64,000 bases of DNA from Streptococcus macedonicus ACA-DC 198 (GCA_000283635.1 HE613569.1:707501-771500); one strand, 5' to 3'; numbered from the stretch's first letter, positions 10,377-22,165 are shown. Made by a program: numbers and translations. The notes: a model not told the origin generated them from the letters alone.

Positions 10377-11633
10377 CTAACACCTAGAGAGGACGAACTT
10401 CGCTCTCTCTTTCTTTATGTTCAAAGCAATCAAAATCCGTTTTTTAAAGTTTTCAAAGTTCCTGAAACCAAAGGCATTTCTCTTAATGACTTTGATGAGA
10501 TTATTGGTAGCTTCCAGTTTGGCGTTGGAATAAGGCAATTCCATGGCGTTTAAAACCTTGTCCTTATCCTTTAAAAATGTCTTAAATACCGTCTGGAAAA
10601 TAGGATTAACAGTGGCTATTTCCTGTTCGATGAGGTCAAAGAAATGATCTGAGTTTTTCTCTTGGAAATGATATAAGAGAAGCTGATAGAGTTCATAGTG
10701 CTGTCGTAGTTCATCTGAGTAGGATAGGAGTTTTTCTAGGATTTCCTTGTTAGTCAAATGCATTCGAAACATAGGACGATAAAATCGTTTATCGCTGAGT
10801 TTACGGCTATCTTGTTGTATCAATTTCCAGTAACGTTTCAAGGCTCGGTATTCCTGGGATTTTCTGTCGAATTGATTCATAATTTGAATACGGACACGGT
10901 TCATAGCACGACTAAGGTGTTGCACGATATGAAAGCGATCGAGTACAATTTTTGCATTCGGAAAAAGCTGTTTAGCAAGTTGATAATAGGGACTAAACAT
11001 ATCCATGGTAATCACTTTGACCCGATTTCTAACCTTTCTAGGATAGCGTAGAAAGTGGTTTCGGATGGTTGCTTGGGTTCTTCCGTCGAGAATGGCGATG
11101 ACATTTAGGGAGTCGAAATCTTGAGCGATGAAGCTCATTTTCCCCTTCTTGAAGGCATACTCGTCCCAGCTCATCACCTCGGGTAGGGTATTCCAATCCG
11201 TTTCAAACTTGAACTCATTGAGCTTTCTCATAACTGACGATGTTGAGATAGATAGCCTGTGTGCAATCTGTTGCATTGCTTGATTTTCGATGAGTAATTG
11301 AGCGATCTTCTGGTTAACAGCGACAGAGATTTGGTGGTTTTTCTTGACAAGAGGAGTTTCAGCTACCGCCATTTTTCCGCAATCTTTACACTTGAAACGA
11401 CGCTTTCGAAGACGGATAAGCAAAGGGTAGCCAGCAGTTTCTAGGTAGGGGATTTTAGAAGTTTTCTGGTAGTCGTACTTAGCCATTTGTCCCTTGCATT
11501 TTGGGCATTTAGGGGCTGTGTAGTCCAAGTGACCGTGGAGTTCTAAGTGAGTCCCCATATTATATTCATCAGTGATAGTGATATTTTTGTCTTTAATTCT
11601 GAGAAAATTTGTGATAAGATTTAGTTGTTCCAT
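10377..11633 (-). CDS. ISL3-family transposase
   Basis: This 418-residue transposase appears full length. It has an N-terminal zinc-ribbon with CPKCKG (near 39) and CKDCG (near 83), a helix-turn-helix around residues 110-140 (AQLLIENQAMQQIAHRLSIS), and a DDE catalytic domain with SWDEYAF (Asp), TMDMFSPYY (Asp) and NAKLEATNNLIK (Glu). It catalyses cut-and-paste type movement of the surrounding element. No frameshift or stop is present. The 5' leader contains a hairpin terminator that should block read-through from outside. Confidence 0.95.
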   Translation of the reverse strand: MEQLNLITNFLRIKDKNITITDEYNMGTHLELHGHLDYTAPKCPKCKGQMAKYDYQKTSKIPYLETAGYPLLIRLRKRRFKCKDCGKMAVAETPLVKKNHQISVAVNQKIAQLLIENQAMQQIAHRLSISTSSVMRKLNEFKFETDWNTLPEVMSWDEYAFKKGKMSFIAQDFDSLNVIAILDGRTQATIRNHFLRYPRKVRNRVKVITMDMFSPYYQLAKQLFPNAKIVLDRFHIVQHLSRAMNRVRIQIMNQFDRKSQEYRALKRYWKLIQQDSRKLSDKRFYRPMFRMHLTNKEILEKLLSYSDELRQHYELYQLLLYHFQEKNSDHFFDLIEQEIATVNPIFQTVFKTFLKDKDKVLNAMELPYSNAKLEATNNLIKVIKRNAFGFRNFENFKKRILIALNIKKERAKFVLSRC

Positions 11634-11703
11634 ATGAACCCTTTCTAATATGAGTTTAGTCGCTTTTCATTATAGGTCATATGGGACTTTTTTTCTACAC
11701 TAA

Positions 11704-11757
11704 AAAAGGCTCCATAATCTCTACAGTGGATTTACCCACTACAGAAATTATAGAGCC
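11704..11757 (-). terminator. Intrinsic terminator in the transposase-side end of the IS
   Basis: Read on the reverse strand, the right inverted repeat (from 11757) folds back on 11709-11730 into a stem of about 22 pairs with a few G-U pairs. It is followed by six T residues (11702-11707 on the other strand). It lies upstream of the transposase start at 11633, so it would stop transcription entering from the flanking gene rather than end the transposase message. Confidence 0.65.
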
Positions 11758-11765
11758 GCATAATT
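11758..11765 (+). repeat. Right 8-bp target-site duplication
   Basis: This is an exact copy of the eight bases at 10335-10342, directly after the right IS end. Confidence 0.92.
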
Positions 11766-12646
11766 CATATGGTGATGAGACAGGTTTTGATTATTTGAAA
11801 AAATTAGGCATTAGCCATGTTCAATTACAGCCGATTTTTGACCATCATCAGACCTTCGATGCCGACGGAAATTATGCCTATAACTGGGGATATGACCCTG
11901 AAAATTTCAACGTCCCTGAAGCTAGCTTTTCAACGGTACCGCATAAACCAGAAAATAGGATTTTGGAATTAAAACAATTAATTCAAGCTTACCATTTTGC
12001 AAAATTAGTCATCAAAGTGATTAATGAATTAGCTAATTTAATTAATAACGATATTAGCTTAAATGGCAAACTTAAAGTTGTTTTTCTTGAAAATTATAAT
12101 GTCAGTCTTGCGGAATTAATTATCCCAGCAGCCAATGTATCTGAACAAATTTCACTAGCTTCCAAAGAAGCATCTGGAGCCTCTAACATGAAGTTTATGA
12201 TGACAGGTGCTATTACCTTGGCAACACTGGACGGAGCTAATATTGAAATTAAAGATGAAGTTGGCAGCGATAATATTGTCATCTTTGGTATGGATAAAGA
12301 TGATGTCTATCGTCATTATGAACGCCATGATTACTATTCACGTAGTATTTATGAAAATAATACGATTATTCGATGTGTTGTTGACAGCTTTATCAATGGT
12401 ACCATTCCAAATATTCAAGGTGAAGGAACAGAAATTTATGAATCTCTGATTATGTACAATGATGAGTATTTCTTGCTTGAAGATTTTACAGCCTATGTAG
12501 AAGCCCAAGAAAAGATTGACCAGCTCTACCGCAATCAAGATCAATGGATGCGCATGAGCTTTATCAATATTGCAAATTCTGACAAGTTCATCTCAGATGA
12601 TACCATTACTCAATACGCTAAAGAAATATGGCAATTGAAAAACTAA
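11758..12646 (+). pseudogene. pulA fragment fused in frame to the 3' third of glgP
   Basis: Codons up to about 11995 continue pullulanase (GDETGFDYLKKLGISHVQ, NYAYNWGYDPENF, ILELKQLIQAYH). From about 11990 the same frame is the C-terminal part of glycogen phosphorylase, about 218 residues. It includes VVFLENYNVSLAELIIPAA and the pyridoxal-phosphate lysine region ASNMKFMMTGAITLATLDGANIE. The junction falls in a Tyr-His codon pair that could occur in both parents, which suggests a microhomology deletion. The rest of pulA and the N-terminal two thirds of glgP are gone. The product would lack either active site in complete form. Confidence 0.92.
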
Positions 12647-12799
12647 AAATGAGGTTATTACCTACTTGATTTAGTAAAAATATAAAAACGTTTCCATAGA
12701 GTTTTCACAAAGAAGTTCTTTTTAGGACATTGTTTGTATAGAAAAACTCCCATAAAATGTTATTTATAATAGGAAGAAAAAATAGGAAGAAAACCTAAT

Positions 12800-12836
12800 A
12801 AAGAAGCGATTTTGGTCGTTTCTTTATTTTTATTTT
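12800..12836 (+). terminator. Terminator before the ATP synthase operon
   Basis: AAAGAAGCGA (12800-12809) pairs with TCGTTTCTTT (12816-12825), followed by a T-rich tail. It lies in the 312-base gap 12647-12958. Apart from a short duplicated ATAGGAAGAAAA (near 12769 and 12782), that gap otherwise holds only the atp promoter. Confidence 0.8.
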
Positions 12837-12896
12837 AAAAAACTAAACAAAGGTTAAGAATGAAATAGAAAAACTTTTCCAAAATTTGCGATTTCA

Positions 12897-12925
12897 TTGA
12901 CAATTTCCTAAAATAGGACTAAAAT
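12897..12925 (+). promoter_or_regulatory. Promoter of the atp operon
   Basis: The -35 box TTGACA (12897-12902) and -10 box TAAAAT (12920-12925) are separated by 17 bases, 34 bases before atpE. Confidence 0.8.
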
Positions 12926-12958
12926 AACAAAGTAAAAAATTTTAAAAGGAGAATTCTT

Positions 12959-13168
12959 ATGTTGAATTTAGCTATTTTAGCACTTGGTATTGCTGTTATG
13001 GGAGTGAGTATCGGTGAAGGTATTCTAGTTTCCAATATTGCAAAATCATCAGCTCGTCAACCTGAAATGTACAACAAACTCCAAACACTTATGTTTTTGG
13101 GTATTGCCTTTATTGAAGGTACGTTCTTTGTTCTTCTAGCATGTACATTCTTTGTTACTACAAAATGA
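12959..13168 (+). CDS. atpE: ATP synthase Fo subunit c
   Basis: This 69-residue two-helix hairpin forms the proton-driven rotor ring. Helix 1 spans about residues 3-28 with the GxGxG-like packing motif GVSIGEG. A polar loop RQPE follows, and helix 2 spans about 43-66 with the proton-carrying Glu53 in FIEGTFF. In acid-producing streptococci this enzyme mainly pumps protons out using ATP. It is the first gene of atpEBFHAGDC; no atpI is present, as is usual in streptococci. The Shine-Dalgarno is AAAAGGAGA. Confidence 0.96.
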   Translation: MLNLAILALGIAVMGVSIGEGILVSNIAKSSARQPEMYNKLQTLMFLGIAFIEGTFFVLLACTFFVTTK

Positions 13169-13206
13169 TATTGCTGAAGATTTTCTAAAAGAAAGGGGGG
13201 AATCAG

Positions 13207-13920
13207 TTGGAAACTGTCAGTAATCCAACAGTTCAATTTTTTGGCATAACTTTTGATTTAACCATTCTTGCCATGTCTCTTTTAACTGTACTGATTGCCT
13301 TTGGAATTACCTTTTGGGCGAGTCGCCATATGACAATAAAACCAAAAGGGAAACAGACATTTATTGAGTTTCTGTACGAGTTTGTGAGAAATACCATCCG
13401 TCCAAACTTGGGTGAGTACACAAACAATTATAGCTTACTCATGTTTACCTTTTTCTTTTTTCTTTTGGTTGCTAATAACCTTGGTTTGATGCTTAAGTTG
13501 CAGTCAGAAGAATATAACTTTTGGACGTCACCAACATCTAACTTCATGGTTGATTTCACATTATCATTGATTGTTGCTATTGTTGTTCACGTTGAAGGTA
13601 TTCGTAAAAGAGGTTTAGCTACCTATTTGAAACACTATGTCTCACCATATCCTGTTATGCTTCCAATGAATATTTTGGATCAATTTACCAGTTTGATTTC
13701 ATTGGCTTTGCGTCTCTATGGAAATATTTACGCTGGTGAAATTGTCATGTCCCTGATTATAAGTCTAGCTCACTCGAGTATCGTAGGGGCTTCTGTAGGC
13801 TTTGTTTTAAATCTCGCTTGGACAGCCTTTTCAATATTTATTGGATGTATTCAAGCTTATGTATTTACTATTCTTTCATCGAAATACATTGGTGAAAAAG
13901 TCGTTGAAGAAGAGGAATAG
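13207..13920 (+). CDS. atpB: ATP synthase Fo subunit a
   Basis: This 237-residue membrane protein forms the proton half-channels next to the c ring. It has five or six hydrophobic segments and the conserved arginine in SLALRLYGNIYAGE near residue 176. The start is TTG, preceded by a strong AGGGGGG Shine-Dalgarno. No better ATG lies nearby. A near-palindromic distance of 38 bases separates it from atpE. Confidence 0.95.
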   Translation: METVSNPTVQFFGITFDLTILAMSLLTVLIAFGITFWASRHMTIKPKGKQTFIEFLYEFVRNTIRPNLGEYTNNYSLLMFTFFFFLLVANNLGLMLKLQSEEYNFWTSPTSNFMVDFTLSLIVAIVVHVEGIRKRGLATYLKHYVSPYPVMLPMNILDQFTSLISLALRLYGNIYAGEIVMSLIISLAHSSIVGASVGFVLNLAWTAFSIFIGCIQAYVFTILSSKYIGEKVVEEEE

Positions 13921-13937
13921 AAAGGGGATAGAAATAA

Positions 13938-14435
13938 ATGTCTACACTTATAAATGCAACTAGTTTAGGTAACCTTATTATCACAACTGGATCAGTTCTT
14001 TTATTATATATCCTGATTCGCATCTTTGCATGGGACCAAATTACAGGAATTTTCAAAGCTCGTGAAGAAAAAATCTCTAACGATATTGATGGTGCAGAAG
14101 CTGCTCGTGAAAAAGCAGAAGCATTAGCTGCTAAACGCCAAGAAGAGTTAGCTGCCGCTCGTACAGAGGCAATACAAATTATTGATAATGCCAAAGAAAC
14201 AGGTAAAAATCAAGAGGCTAAAATCGTTGCAGAAGCACTTGAAGAAGCAAGTCGCTTGAAAGCTAAAGCTATTCAAGATATTGAACAAAGTAAAGCAGAA
14301 GCTCTTTCAAGTGTTAAAAGAGATGTTGCTGATTTGACTGTTCTTTTAGCAGAAAAAATCATGACAACTAACCTTGACAAAAAAGCTCAAAGCAATCTCA
14401 TTGATAGCTATCTTGACAAGCTAGGAGATGCCTAA
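13938..14435 (+). CDS. atpF: ATP synthase Fo subunit b
   Basis: This 165-residue protein has one N-terminal membrane helix (about residues 12-30) followed by a long charged, alanine-rich helix that dimerises as the peripheral stalk (GAEAAREKAEALAAKRQEE near residue 51). It overlaps atpH by one base (14435), consistent with coupled translation. Confidence 0.95.
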   Translation: MSTLINATSLGNLIITTGSVLLLYILIRIFAWDQITGIFKAREEKISNDIDGAEAAREKAEALAAKRQEELAAARTEAIQIIDNAKETGKNQEAKIVAEALEEASRLKAKAIQDIEQSKAEALSSVKRDVADLTVLLAEKIMTTNLDKKAQSNLIDSYLDKLGDA

Positions 14436-14971
14436 TGGATAAAAAGACACAAGCTCTTGTTGAGCAATATGCGAAAAGTCTCGTAGAAATCGCTATTGAA
14501 AAAAACAGTTTAGCTGAACTTCAATCAGAAACAGAAGCTTTGTTGTCTGTTTTTGAAGAGACAAACTTAGCTAAGTTTTTATCAAGTTTAGTCGTTTCAC
14601 GTGATGAAAAAGTAAAACTTGTTAGGTTACTCCAAGAGTCTAGTTCAGTATACATGAACAATTTTCTTGAGGTAATTTTACAAAACGAACGAGAAGCGTT
14701 CCTAAAAGATATTTTAGAAGGTGTTCAAAAAGATTTTGTTATTGCAACTAATCAACACGACATTGTTGTGACAACGGCAGTAGCTTTAACAGATGAACAA
14801 AAAGAACATATTCTAGCTTTGGTTGCTGAAAAATTCGGTGTTAAAGCTGGAAAACTCGTTGAAAACATTGACGAATCAATCCTTGGTGGATTTATCATTA
14901 ATGTTAACAATAAAGTAATCGACACAAGCATTCGTCGTCAATTACAAACATTTAAAATGAATTTGAAATAG
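14435..14971 (+). CDS. atpH: ATP synthase F1 subunit delta
   Basis: This 178-residue delta subunit joins the b-subunit stalk to the top of F1. The N-terminal helical region (VEQYAKSLVEIAIE) and the C-terminal family motif ILGGFIINVNNKVIDTSIR near residue 148 are present. It starts within the stop of atpF. Confidence 0.94.
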   Translation: MDKKTQALVEQYAKSLVEIAIEKNSLAELQSETEALLSVFEETNLAKFLSSLVVSRDEKVKLVRLLQESSSVYMNNFLEVILQNEREAFLKDILEGVQKDFVIATNQHDIVVTTAVALTDEQKEHILALVAEKFGVKAGKLVENIDESILGGFIINVNNKVIDTSIRRQLQTFKMNLK

Positions 14972-14983
14972 AAAGTGGTGTGA

Positions 14984-16492
<1,509 letters not shown>

Positions 16493-16506
16493 GAGGGAGG
16501 TGGCAT

Positions 16507-17385
16507 ATGGCAGGCTCTCTTAGTGAAATCAAAGGGAAAATTATTTCAACTCAGAAAACAAGTCATATTACTGGTGCTATGCAAATGGTATCAGCTGCAA
16601 AATTGACTAAATCTGAGCAAGCAGCACAAAATTTCCAAATCTATGCTTCAAAAATTCGTCAAATTACTACGGATTTATTGAAATCAGAACTTATTAATGG
16701 TTCAACAAATCCAATGTTAGCCGCACGTCCAGTTAAAAAGACAGGTTACATTGTGATTACATCTGATAAAGGACTTGTTGGTGGGTATAATTCTAAAATC
16801 TTGAAAGCTATGATGGATCTTATTCAAGAATATCATGCTGAAGATGATAATTATGCTATTATTGCCATCGGTGGTATCGGAGCAGATTTCTTTAAAGCAC
16901 GTGGTATGAATGTTGTATTTGAATTGCGTGGTTTGGAAGATCAGCCATCATTTGAACAAGTCGGCAATATCATTTCAAAATCTGTTGAAATGTATAAAAA
17001 CGAATTGTTTGATGAATTATATGTATGTTACAATCACCATGTGAACAGCTTGACAAGTCAAGTTCGTGTCCAACAAATGCTTCCAATTGCTGAATTAGAT
17101 GCTGATGAAGCGGCAGAAGAAGGGACAACTGGTTTTGAGTTAGAACCAAGTCGTGAATTGATTTTGGAACAACTCTTACCACAATATGCTGAAAGTCTCA
17201 TTTATGGTGCCATTATTGATGCGAAAACCGCTGAACATGCAGCTGGTATGACAGCTATGCAGACAGCGACTGATAATGCTAAAAACATTATCGCTGACTT
17301 AACGACACAATATAACCGTGCTCGTCAAGCAACCATCACAAATGAAATTATTGAAATTGTAGCAGGTGCTAACGCACTAGAATAA
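16507..17385 (+). CDS. atpG: ATP synthase F1 subunit gamma
   Basis: This 292-residue gamma subunit is the rotating central shaft. It has long N- and C-terminal coiled-coil helices ([11 protein letters not shown], and [16 protein letters not shown] at the end). The conserved [10 protein letters not shown] segment is near residue 88. It begins 14 bases after atpA with a strong GAGGGAGG Shine-Dalgarno. Confidence 0.96.
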   Translation: MAGSLSEIKGKIISTQKTSHITGAMQMVSAAKLTKSEQAAQNFQIYASKIRQITTDLLKSELINGSTNPMLAARPVKKTGYIVITSDKGLVGGYNSKILKAMMDLIQEYHAEDDNYAIIAIGGIGADFFKARGMNVVFELRGLEDQPSFEQVGNIISKSVEMYKNELFDELYVCYNHHVNSLTSQVRVQQMLPIAELDADEAAEEGTTGFELEPSRELILEQLLPQYAESLIYGAIIDAKTAEHAAGMTAMQTATDNAKNIIADLTTQYNRARQATITNEIIEIVAGANALE

Positions 17386-17439
17386 AGGTGAGTATTTAAT
17401 TCGCTCACGAAAACGGGATTGTATTCCTAAAAAATCTAA

Positions 17440-18858
<1,419 letters not shown>

Positions 18859-18870
18859 TGAGGTGATACC

Positions 18871-19287
18871 ATGATATATATGACTGTTCAGGTAGTAACA
18901 CCAGATGGTATCTGCTATGATCACCATGCTAATTTTATTTCAGTAAAAACACCAGATGGTGAAATGGGGATTTTGCCAGAACACATTAACCTCATTAATC
19001 CGCTTACTATCCACGAAATGAAAATTCGTCGTATTGATGATGATAATCACGTGGATTGGGTGGCTATCAACGGTGGTATTATGGAAGTGAAAGACAATCT
19101 CGTGACAATTGTTGCAGACTCTGCAGAACGTGAACGTGATATTGATGTTAGCCGTGCAGAACATGCTAAGATTCGTGCAGAACGCAAATTAGAACAAGTT
19201 CAAAGTACTCACAATATTGACGAAGTACGCCGTGCACAAGTTGCGCTTCGTCGCGCTTTGAACCGTATCAGTGTTGGTAAGAAATAA
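18871..19287 (+). CDS. atpC: ATP synthase F1 subunit epsilon
   Basis: This 138-residue epsilon subunit has an N-terminal beta barrel ([23 protein letters not shown]) and a C-terminal helical hairpin ([17 protein letters not shown]...[13 protein letters not shown]), which regulates ATP hydrolysis. I used the ATG at 18871 because AGGTG lies five bases upstream; an in-frame ATG at 18880 is also possible. It is the last gene of the operon. Confidence 0.94.
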   Translation: MIYMTVQVVTPDGICYDHHANFISVKTPDGEMGILPEHINLINPLTIHEMKIRRIDDDNHVDWVAINGGIMEVKDNLVTIVADSAERERDIDVSRAEHAKIRAERKLEQVQSTHNIDEVRRAQVALRRALNRISVGKK

Positions 19288-19293
19288 TCCTAA

Positions 19294-19319
19294 AAAGTCA
19301 GCTTTGCTGGCTTTTTTTG
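19294..19319 (+). terminator. Terminator of the atp operon
   Basis: AGTCAGC and GCTGGCT form a seven-pair stem with a three-base loop and seven T residues, seven bases after atpC. Confidence 0.88.
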
Positions 19320-19336
19320 TTGTGAGAAGCAAATTT

Positions 19337-19352
19337 TGCTATAATAAGGTTA
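19337..19352 (+). promoter_or_regulatory. Extended -10 promoter, probable leaderless start
   Basis: TG-C-TATAAT occupies 19337-19345 with a weak TTGTTG 17 bases upstream. The predicted start of transcription is 19352, the A of the ATG. Confidence 0.55.
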
Positions 19353-19588
19353 TGGAAATTTTAAATAGTACTGTGACCATTTTGTGTCATTTGATGTTCA
19401 TTGCGATGACACATCAATTGCTTCGTCAGTTGTTTGATTGGTCTAAAATCATTAAAAATTCAGCGGAAAACATTGGACGACTAAAAGTATTTATCTTGTT
19501 TTTAAGCATTGCTATTGGTTATCTCGTCAGTCATTTTTTCCTAGAAATCATTACAATGAGTCAAACTCTTTTCTTGAGTTTTCAATAA
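19352..19588 (+). CDS. DUF1146-family small membrane protein
   Basis: This 78-residue protein has two hydrophobic segments (about 5-28 and 45-70) separated by a short basic loop, matching the DUF1146/YwzB family that is often next to atp genes and murA in Firmicutes. Function is unknown. I start it at ATG 19352, not at the upstream in-frame start at 19271, because the latter overlaps the atp terminator and promoter. No Shine-Dalgarno is placed correctly; AAGG lies only two bases from the ATG. Confidence 0.82.
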   Translation: MEILNSTVTILCHLMFIAMTHQLLRQLFDWSKIIKNSAENIGRLKVFILFLSIAIGYLVSHFFLEIITMSQTLFLSFQ

Positions 19589-19650
19589 AAGCAATAATTT
19601 GTAAACTATGATATAATTTTAGGTATTATAATATAAGAATGGAGTTCATT

Positions 19651-20925
19651 TTGGATAAAATTATTATTGAAGGTGGTAATACACGTTTGCAAGGAGAAGT
19701 AGTGATTGAAGGAGCTAAAAATGCTGTTCTTCCACTCTTGGCTGCAACGATTTTACCTGAGGAAGGAAAGACAATTTTAACCAATGTTCCAATCCTTTCA
19801 GATGTTTTTACGATGAATAATGTTGTCCGTGGGTTGAATATTCAAGTTGATTTTGATGAAGCTAACAATAAAATTGAAGTGGATGCTTCTGGTGATATTT
19901 TGGATATTGCTCCTTACGAATATGTTAGTAAGATGCGTGCTTCAATCGTTGTTCTAGGACCAATTTTAGCACGTAATGGACATGCCAAGGTTTCAATGCC
20001 TGGTGGTTGTACGATTGGTAGCCGCCCAATTGACCTTCACCTTAAAGGTTTGGAGGCAATGGGAGCTAAGATTACGCAATCTGGTGGTGATATTACGGCA
20101 ACTGTTGATGGTAAGCTTAAAGGGACAACTATCTACATGGATTTCCCATCTGTTGGGGCAACGCAAAACTTGATGATGGCGGCGACATTAGCAGATGGTG
20201 TTACGATTATTGAAAATGTGGCACGTGAGCCAGAAATCGTTGATTTGGCAATGCTACTCAATAAAATGGGAGCTAATGTTAGAGGTGCTGGTACAGAAAT
20301 TTTGACTATCACTGGTGTTGATAGCCTTCATGGGGCAGAACATGATGTGGTTCAAGACCGTATTGAGGCTGGTACTTTTATGGTGGCAGCAGCCATGACA
20401 ACAGGAAATGTTCTTATCAAAGATGCTATCTGGGAACATAACCGTCCATTGATTTCAAAATTGATTGAAATGGGGGTTACTGTTGTTGATGAGGAAGATG
20501 GTATTCGTGTGATTGCTGATACATCAACATTGCGACCTGTAATGGTTAAAACACTTCCACATCCTGGTTTTCCAACAGATATGCAAGCGCAGTTTACAGC
20601 CTTGATGGCAGTCGTAGATGGCAAATCAACGATGATTGAAACTGTTTTTGAGAATCGTTTCCAACATTTGGAAGAAATGCGCCGTATGGGCTTGCAATCG
20701 GAAATTTTGCGAGATACGGCTATAATTCACGGTGGTAAAGAACTCCAAGGAGCACCTGTGATGTCAACGGACCTTCGTGCGAGTGCAGCTCTGATTTTGA
20801 CAGGAATGGTTGCTAAAGGAACAACGACTGTCGGAAAATTGGTTCACCTTGACCGTGGGTATTATAAATTCCATGAAAAATTGGCTAAACTCGGTGCAAA
20901 TATTAAACGTGTAAGTGAGGCTTAA
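19651..20925 (+). CDS. murA: UDP-N-acetylglucosamine 1-carboxyvinyltransferase (second paralogue)
   Basis: This second MurA in the window has the same reaction as the gene at 128-1387. At 424 residues it has Lys23 in EGAKNA and the catalytic Cys at about 119 in MPGGCTIG. I take TTG at 19651 as the start because the preceding GGAG (19641-19644) is then a well-spaced Shine-Dalgarno and the protein begins MDKIIIEGG like its relatives. The ATG at 19639 overlaps that site. The following epuA-endA order identifies it as the MurA-1 branch of streptococci. Confidence 0.95.
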   Translation: MDKIIIEGGNTRLQGEVVIEGAKNAVLPLLAATILPEEGKTILTNVPILSDVFTMNNVVRGLNIQVDFDEANNKIEVDASGDILDIAPYEYVSKMRASIVVLGPILARNGHAKVSMPGGCTIGSRPIDLHLKGLEAMGAKITQSGGDITATVDGKLKGTTIYMDFPSVGATQNLMMAATLADGVTIIENVAREPEIVDLAMLLNKMGANVRGAGTEILTITGVDSLHGAEHDVVQDRIEAGTFMVAAAMTTGNVLIKDAIWEHNRPLISKLIEMGVTVVDEEDGIRVIADTSTLRPVMVKTLPHPGFPTDMQAQFTALMAVVDGKSTMIETVFENRFQHLEEMRRMGLQSEILRDTAIIHGGKELQGAPVMSTDLRASAALILTGMVAKGTTTVGKLVHLDRGYYKFHEKLAKLGANIKRVSEA

Positions 20926-20927
20926 AA

Positions 20928-21116
20928 ATGACAAGTGGCTGGAAATATGTAACCAAACAACTTGTTTTAATTTTGGTAATTGCTCTTTTGTGTTGTTTAT
21001 TTTTGGCAATTGGTTTGATGATTGGCTATGGCATCATTGGTGAAGGCAAAAATCCATTTGCAATTTTATCTTTGGATAAATGGCAATCGATTATTGGAAA
21101 ATTTACTGGAAATTAA
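20928..21116 (+). CDS. epuA: EpuA family protein
   Basis: This 62-residue protein has one strong membrane helix (about residues 10-35) and a short C-terminal tail. It matches the EpuA family (often labelled DNA-directed RNA polymerase subunit beta, a misleading name) that lies between murA and endA in streptococci. The role is not established. It starts two bases after the murA stop, so the two are co-transcribed. Confidence 0.85.
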   Translation: MTSGWKYVTKQLVLILVIALLCCLFLAIGLMIGYGIIGEGKNPFAILSLDKWQSIIGKFTGN

Positions 21117-21230
21117 TAAGGTTTATTTTAGTGATTGTCTTAGGAACAATTATTATTTAGAAGTGGGATAATCGGCTTTATGATTTGAAATAAAGTAACG
21201 GTTTTTCCGCTTTTTTGATGAAAGGAAATT

Positions 21231-22097
21231 ATGGCAAAGAAATCAAAATTGTTTAAACAGACAAAATCCCTGATGTCTTTGGTGATTTTGTTAGTTGGTA
21301 TTGGTACTGGTTGGGTGACGATATCAGATTCGACTGACCCGCTAAATCAAGTCGTTTCGTTAATTACTGGTGACTCCTCTTCTGAAATAACGTCAAATCA
21401 ATCAAGTTCAGATTTGGCAACGCCAACACAATCTTTAGCAGAGACGGTATTAACAGATAGTGTCAAAGAGCAGTTAGGGGCAAATATAGAATGGAATGGT
21501 GCGGGAGCCTATATTATCAATGATAATCAAACATCCCTAAATGCAAAAGTTTCAAGTCAACCTTACGCCAACAACAAAACGAAAACGGTGCAAGGTCAGA
21601 CTGTTCCAACGGTTGCTAATGCTTTGCTAAGTAAGTCAACTCGTCAATACAAAAGTCGTGAGGAAACAGGAAATGGGTCGACCTCTTGGACGCCTGCGGG
21701 TTGGCATCAAGTTCAAGACCTTTCAGGGACTTATAGCCATGCGGTAGACCGTGGGCATTTGCTTGGCTATGCTTTGGTTGGTGGTCTAAAAGGCTTTGAT
21801 GCGTCAACAAGCAACCCTGACAATGTGGCAACACAGACGGCTTGGGCGAACGAGGCAAATTCGGAAAGTTCAACTGGTCAAAATTACTATGAATCCCTTG
21901 TCCGCAAAGCTCTTGACCAGAAAAAACGAGTTCGTTATCGTGTCACCTTGATTTATGACGGTGATAATCTCTTAGCAAGCGGAACGCATTTGGAAGCCAA
22001 ATCATCTGACGGTAGTCTAGAATTTAACGTCTTTGTTCCAAATGTGCAAAGCGGACTGACATTTGATTATTATTCAGGTCAAGTTAGTGTGAATTGA
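21231..22097 (+). CDS. endA: Membrane-anchored DNA-entry nuclease
   Basis: This 288-residue DNA/RNA non-specific endonuclease has an N-terminal signal anchor (about residues 12-30) and a serine/threonine/glutamine-rich linker. The nuclease domain carries the DRGH motif ([14 protein letters not shown] near residue 180) with the catalytic histidine, and the conserved asparagine stretch [16 protein letters not shown] downstream. In pneumococcus EndA degrades one strand of incoming DNA during transformation and also extracellular DNA. The murA-epuA-endA order is the same here. Confidence 0.92.
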   Translation: MAKKSKLFKQTKSLMSLVILLVGIGTGWVTISDSTDPLNQVVSLITGDSSSEITSNQSSSDLATPTQSLAETVLTDSVKEQLGANIEWNGAGAYIINDNQTSLNAKVSSQPYANNKTKTVQGQTVPTVANALLSKSTRQYKSREETGNGSTSWTPAGWHQVQDLSGTYSHAVDRGHLLGYALVGGLKGFDASTSNPDNVATQTAWANEANSESSTGQNYYESLVRKALDQKKRVRYRVTLIYDGDNLLASGTHLEAKSSDGSLEFNVFVPNVQSGLTFDYYSGQVSVN

Positions 22098-22165
22098 GTG
22101 CTTTGAATAACTTTTTGGTATGCTATAATAGTGTTATTATTTTGTGATTATTGAAAGAAATTGGT

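Larger units (their letters stand above)
10343..11757 (-). mobile_element. Complete ISL3-family insertion sequence (IS1167/IS1193-like)
   Basis: This 1,415-base element has imperfect terminal inverted repeats. Both begin GGCTCT and share CTGTAGTGGGTA further in (left 10343-10367, right 11733-11757). It carries one intact transposase on the reverse strand and is flanked by an exact 8-base duplication, the length expected for ISL3-family insertion. Removing the element and one duplication rejoins pulA as GTHN|SYGDETGF without loss of sequence, so the insertion was clean. The intact ends and open reading frame suggest a recent or still active element. Confidence 0.93.

Noticed and set aside
13207-13209. 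Suspicion that the TTG start of atpB marks a truncated gene
   Set aside because: The N-terminus aligns with normal subunit a length and a very strong Shine-Dalgarno precedes it; TTG starts are also used by atpA here.
19639-19650. ATG at 19639 as start of the second murA
   Set aside because: It overlaps the Shine-Dalgarno GGAG; TTG 19651 gives the usual MDKI start and correct spacing.
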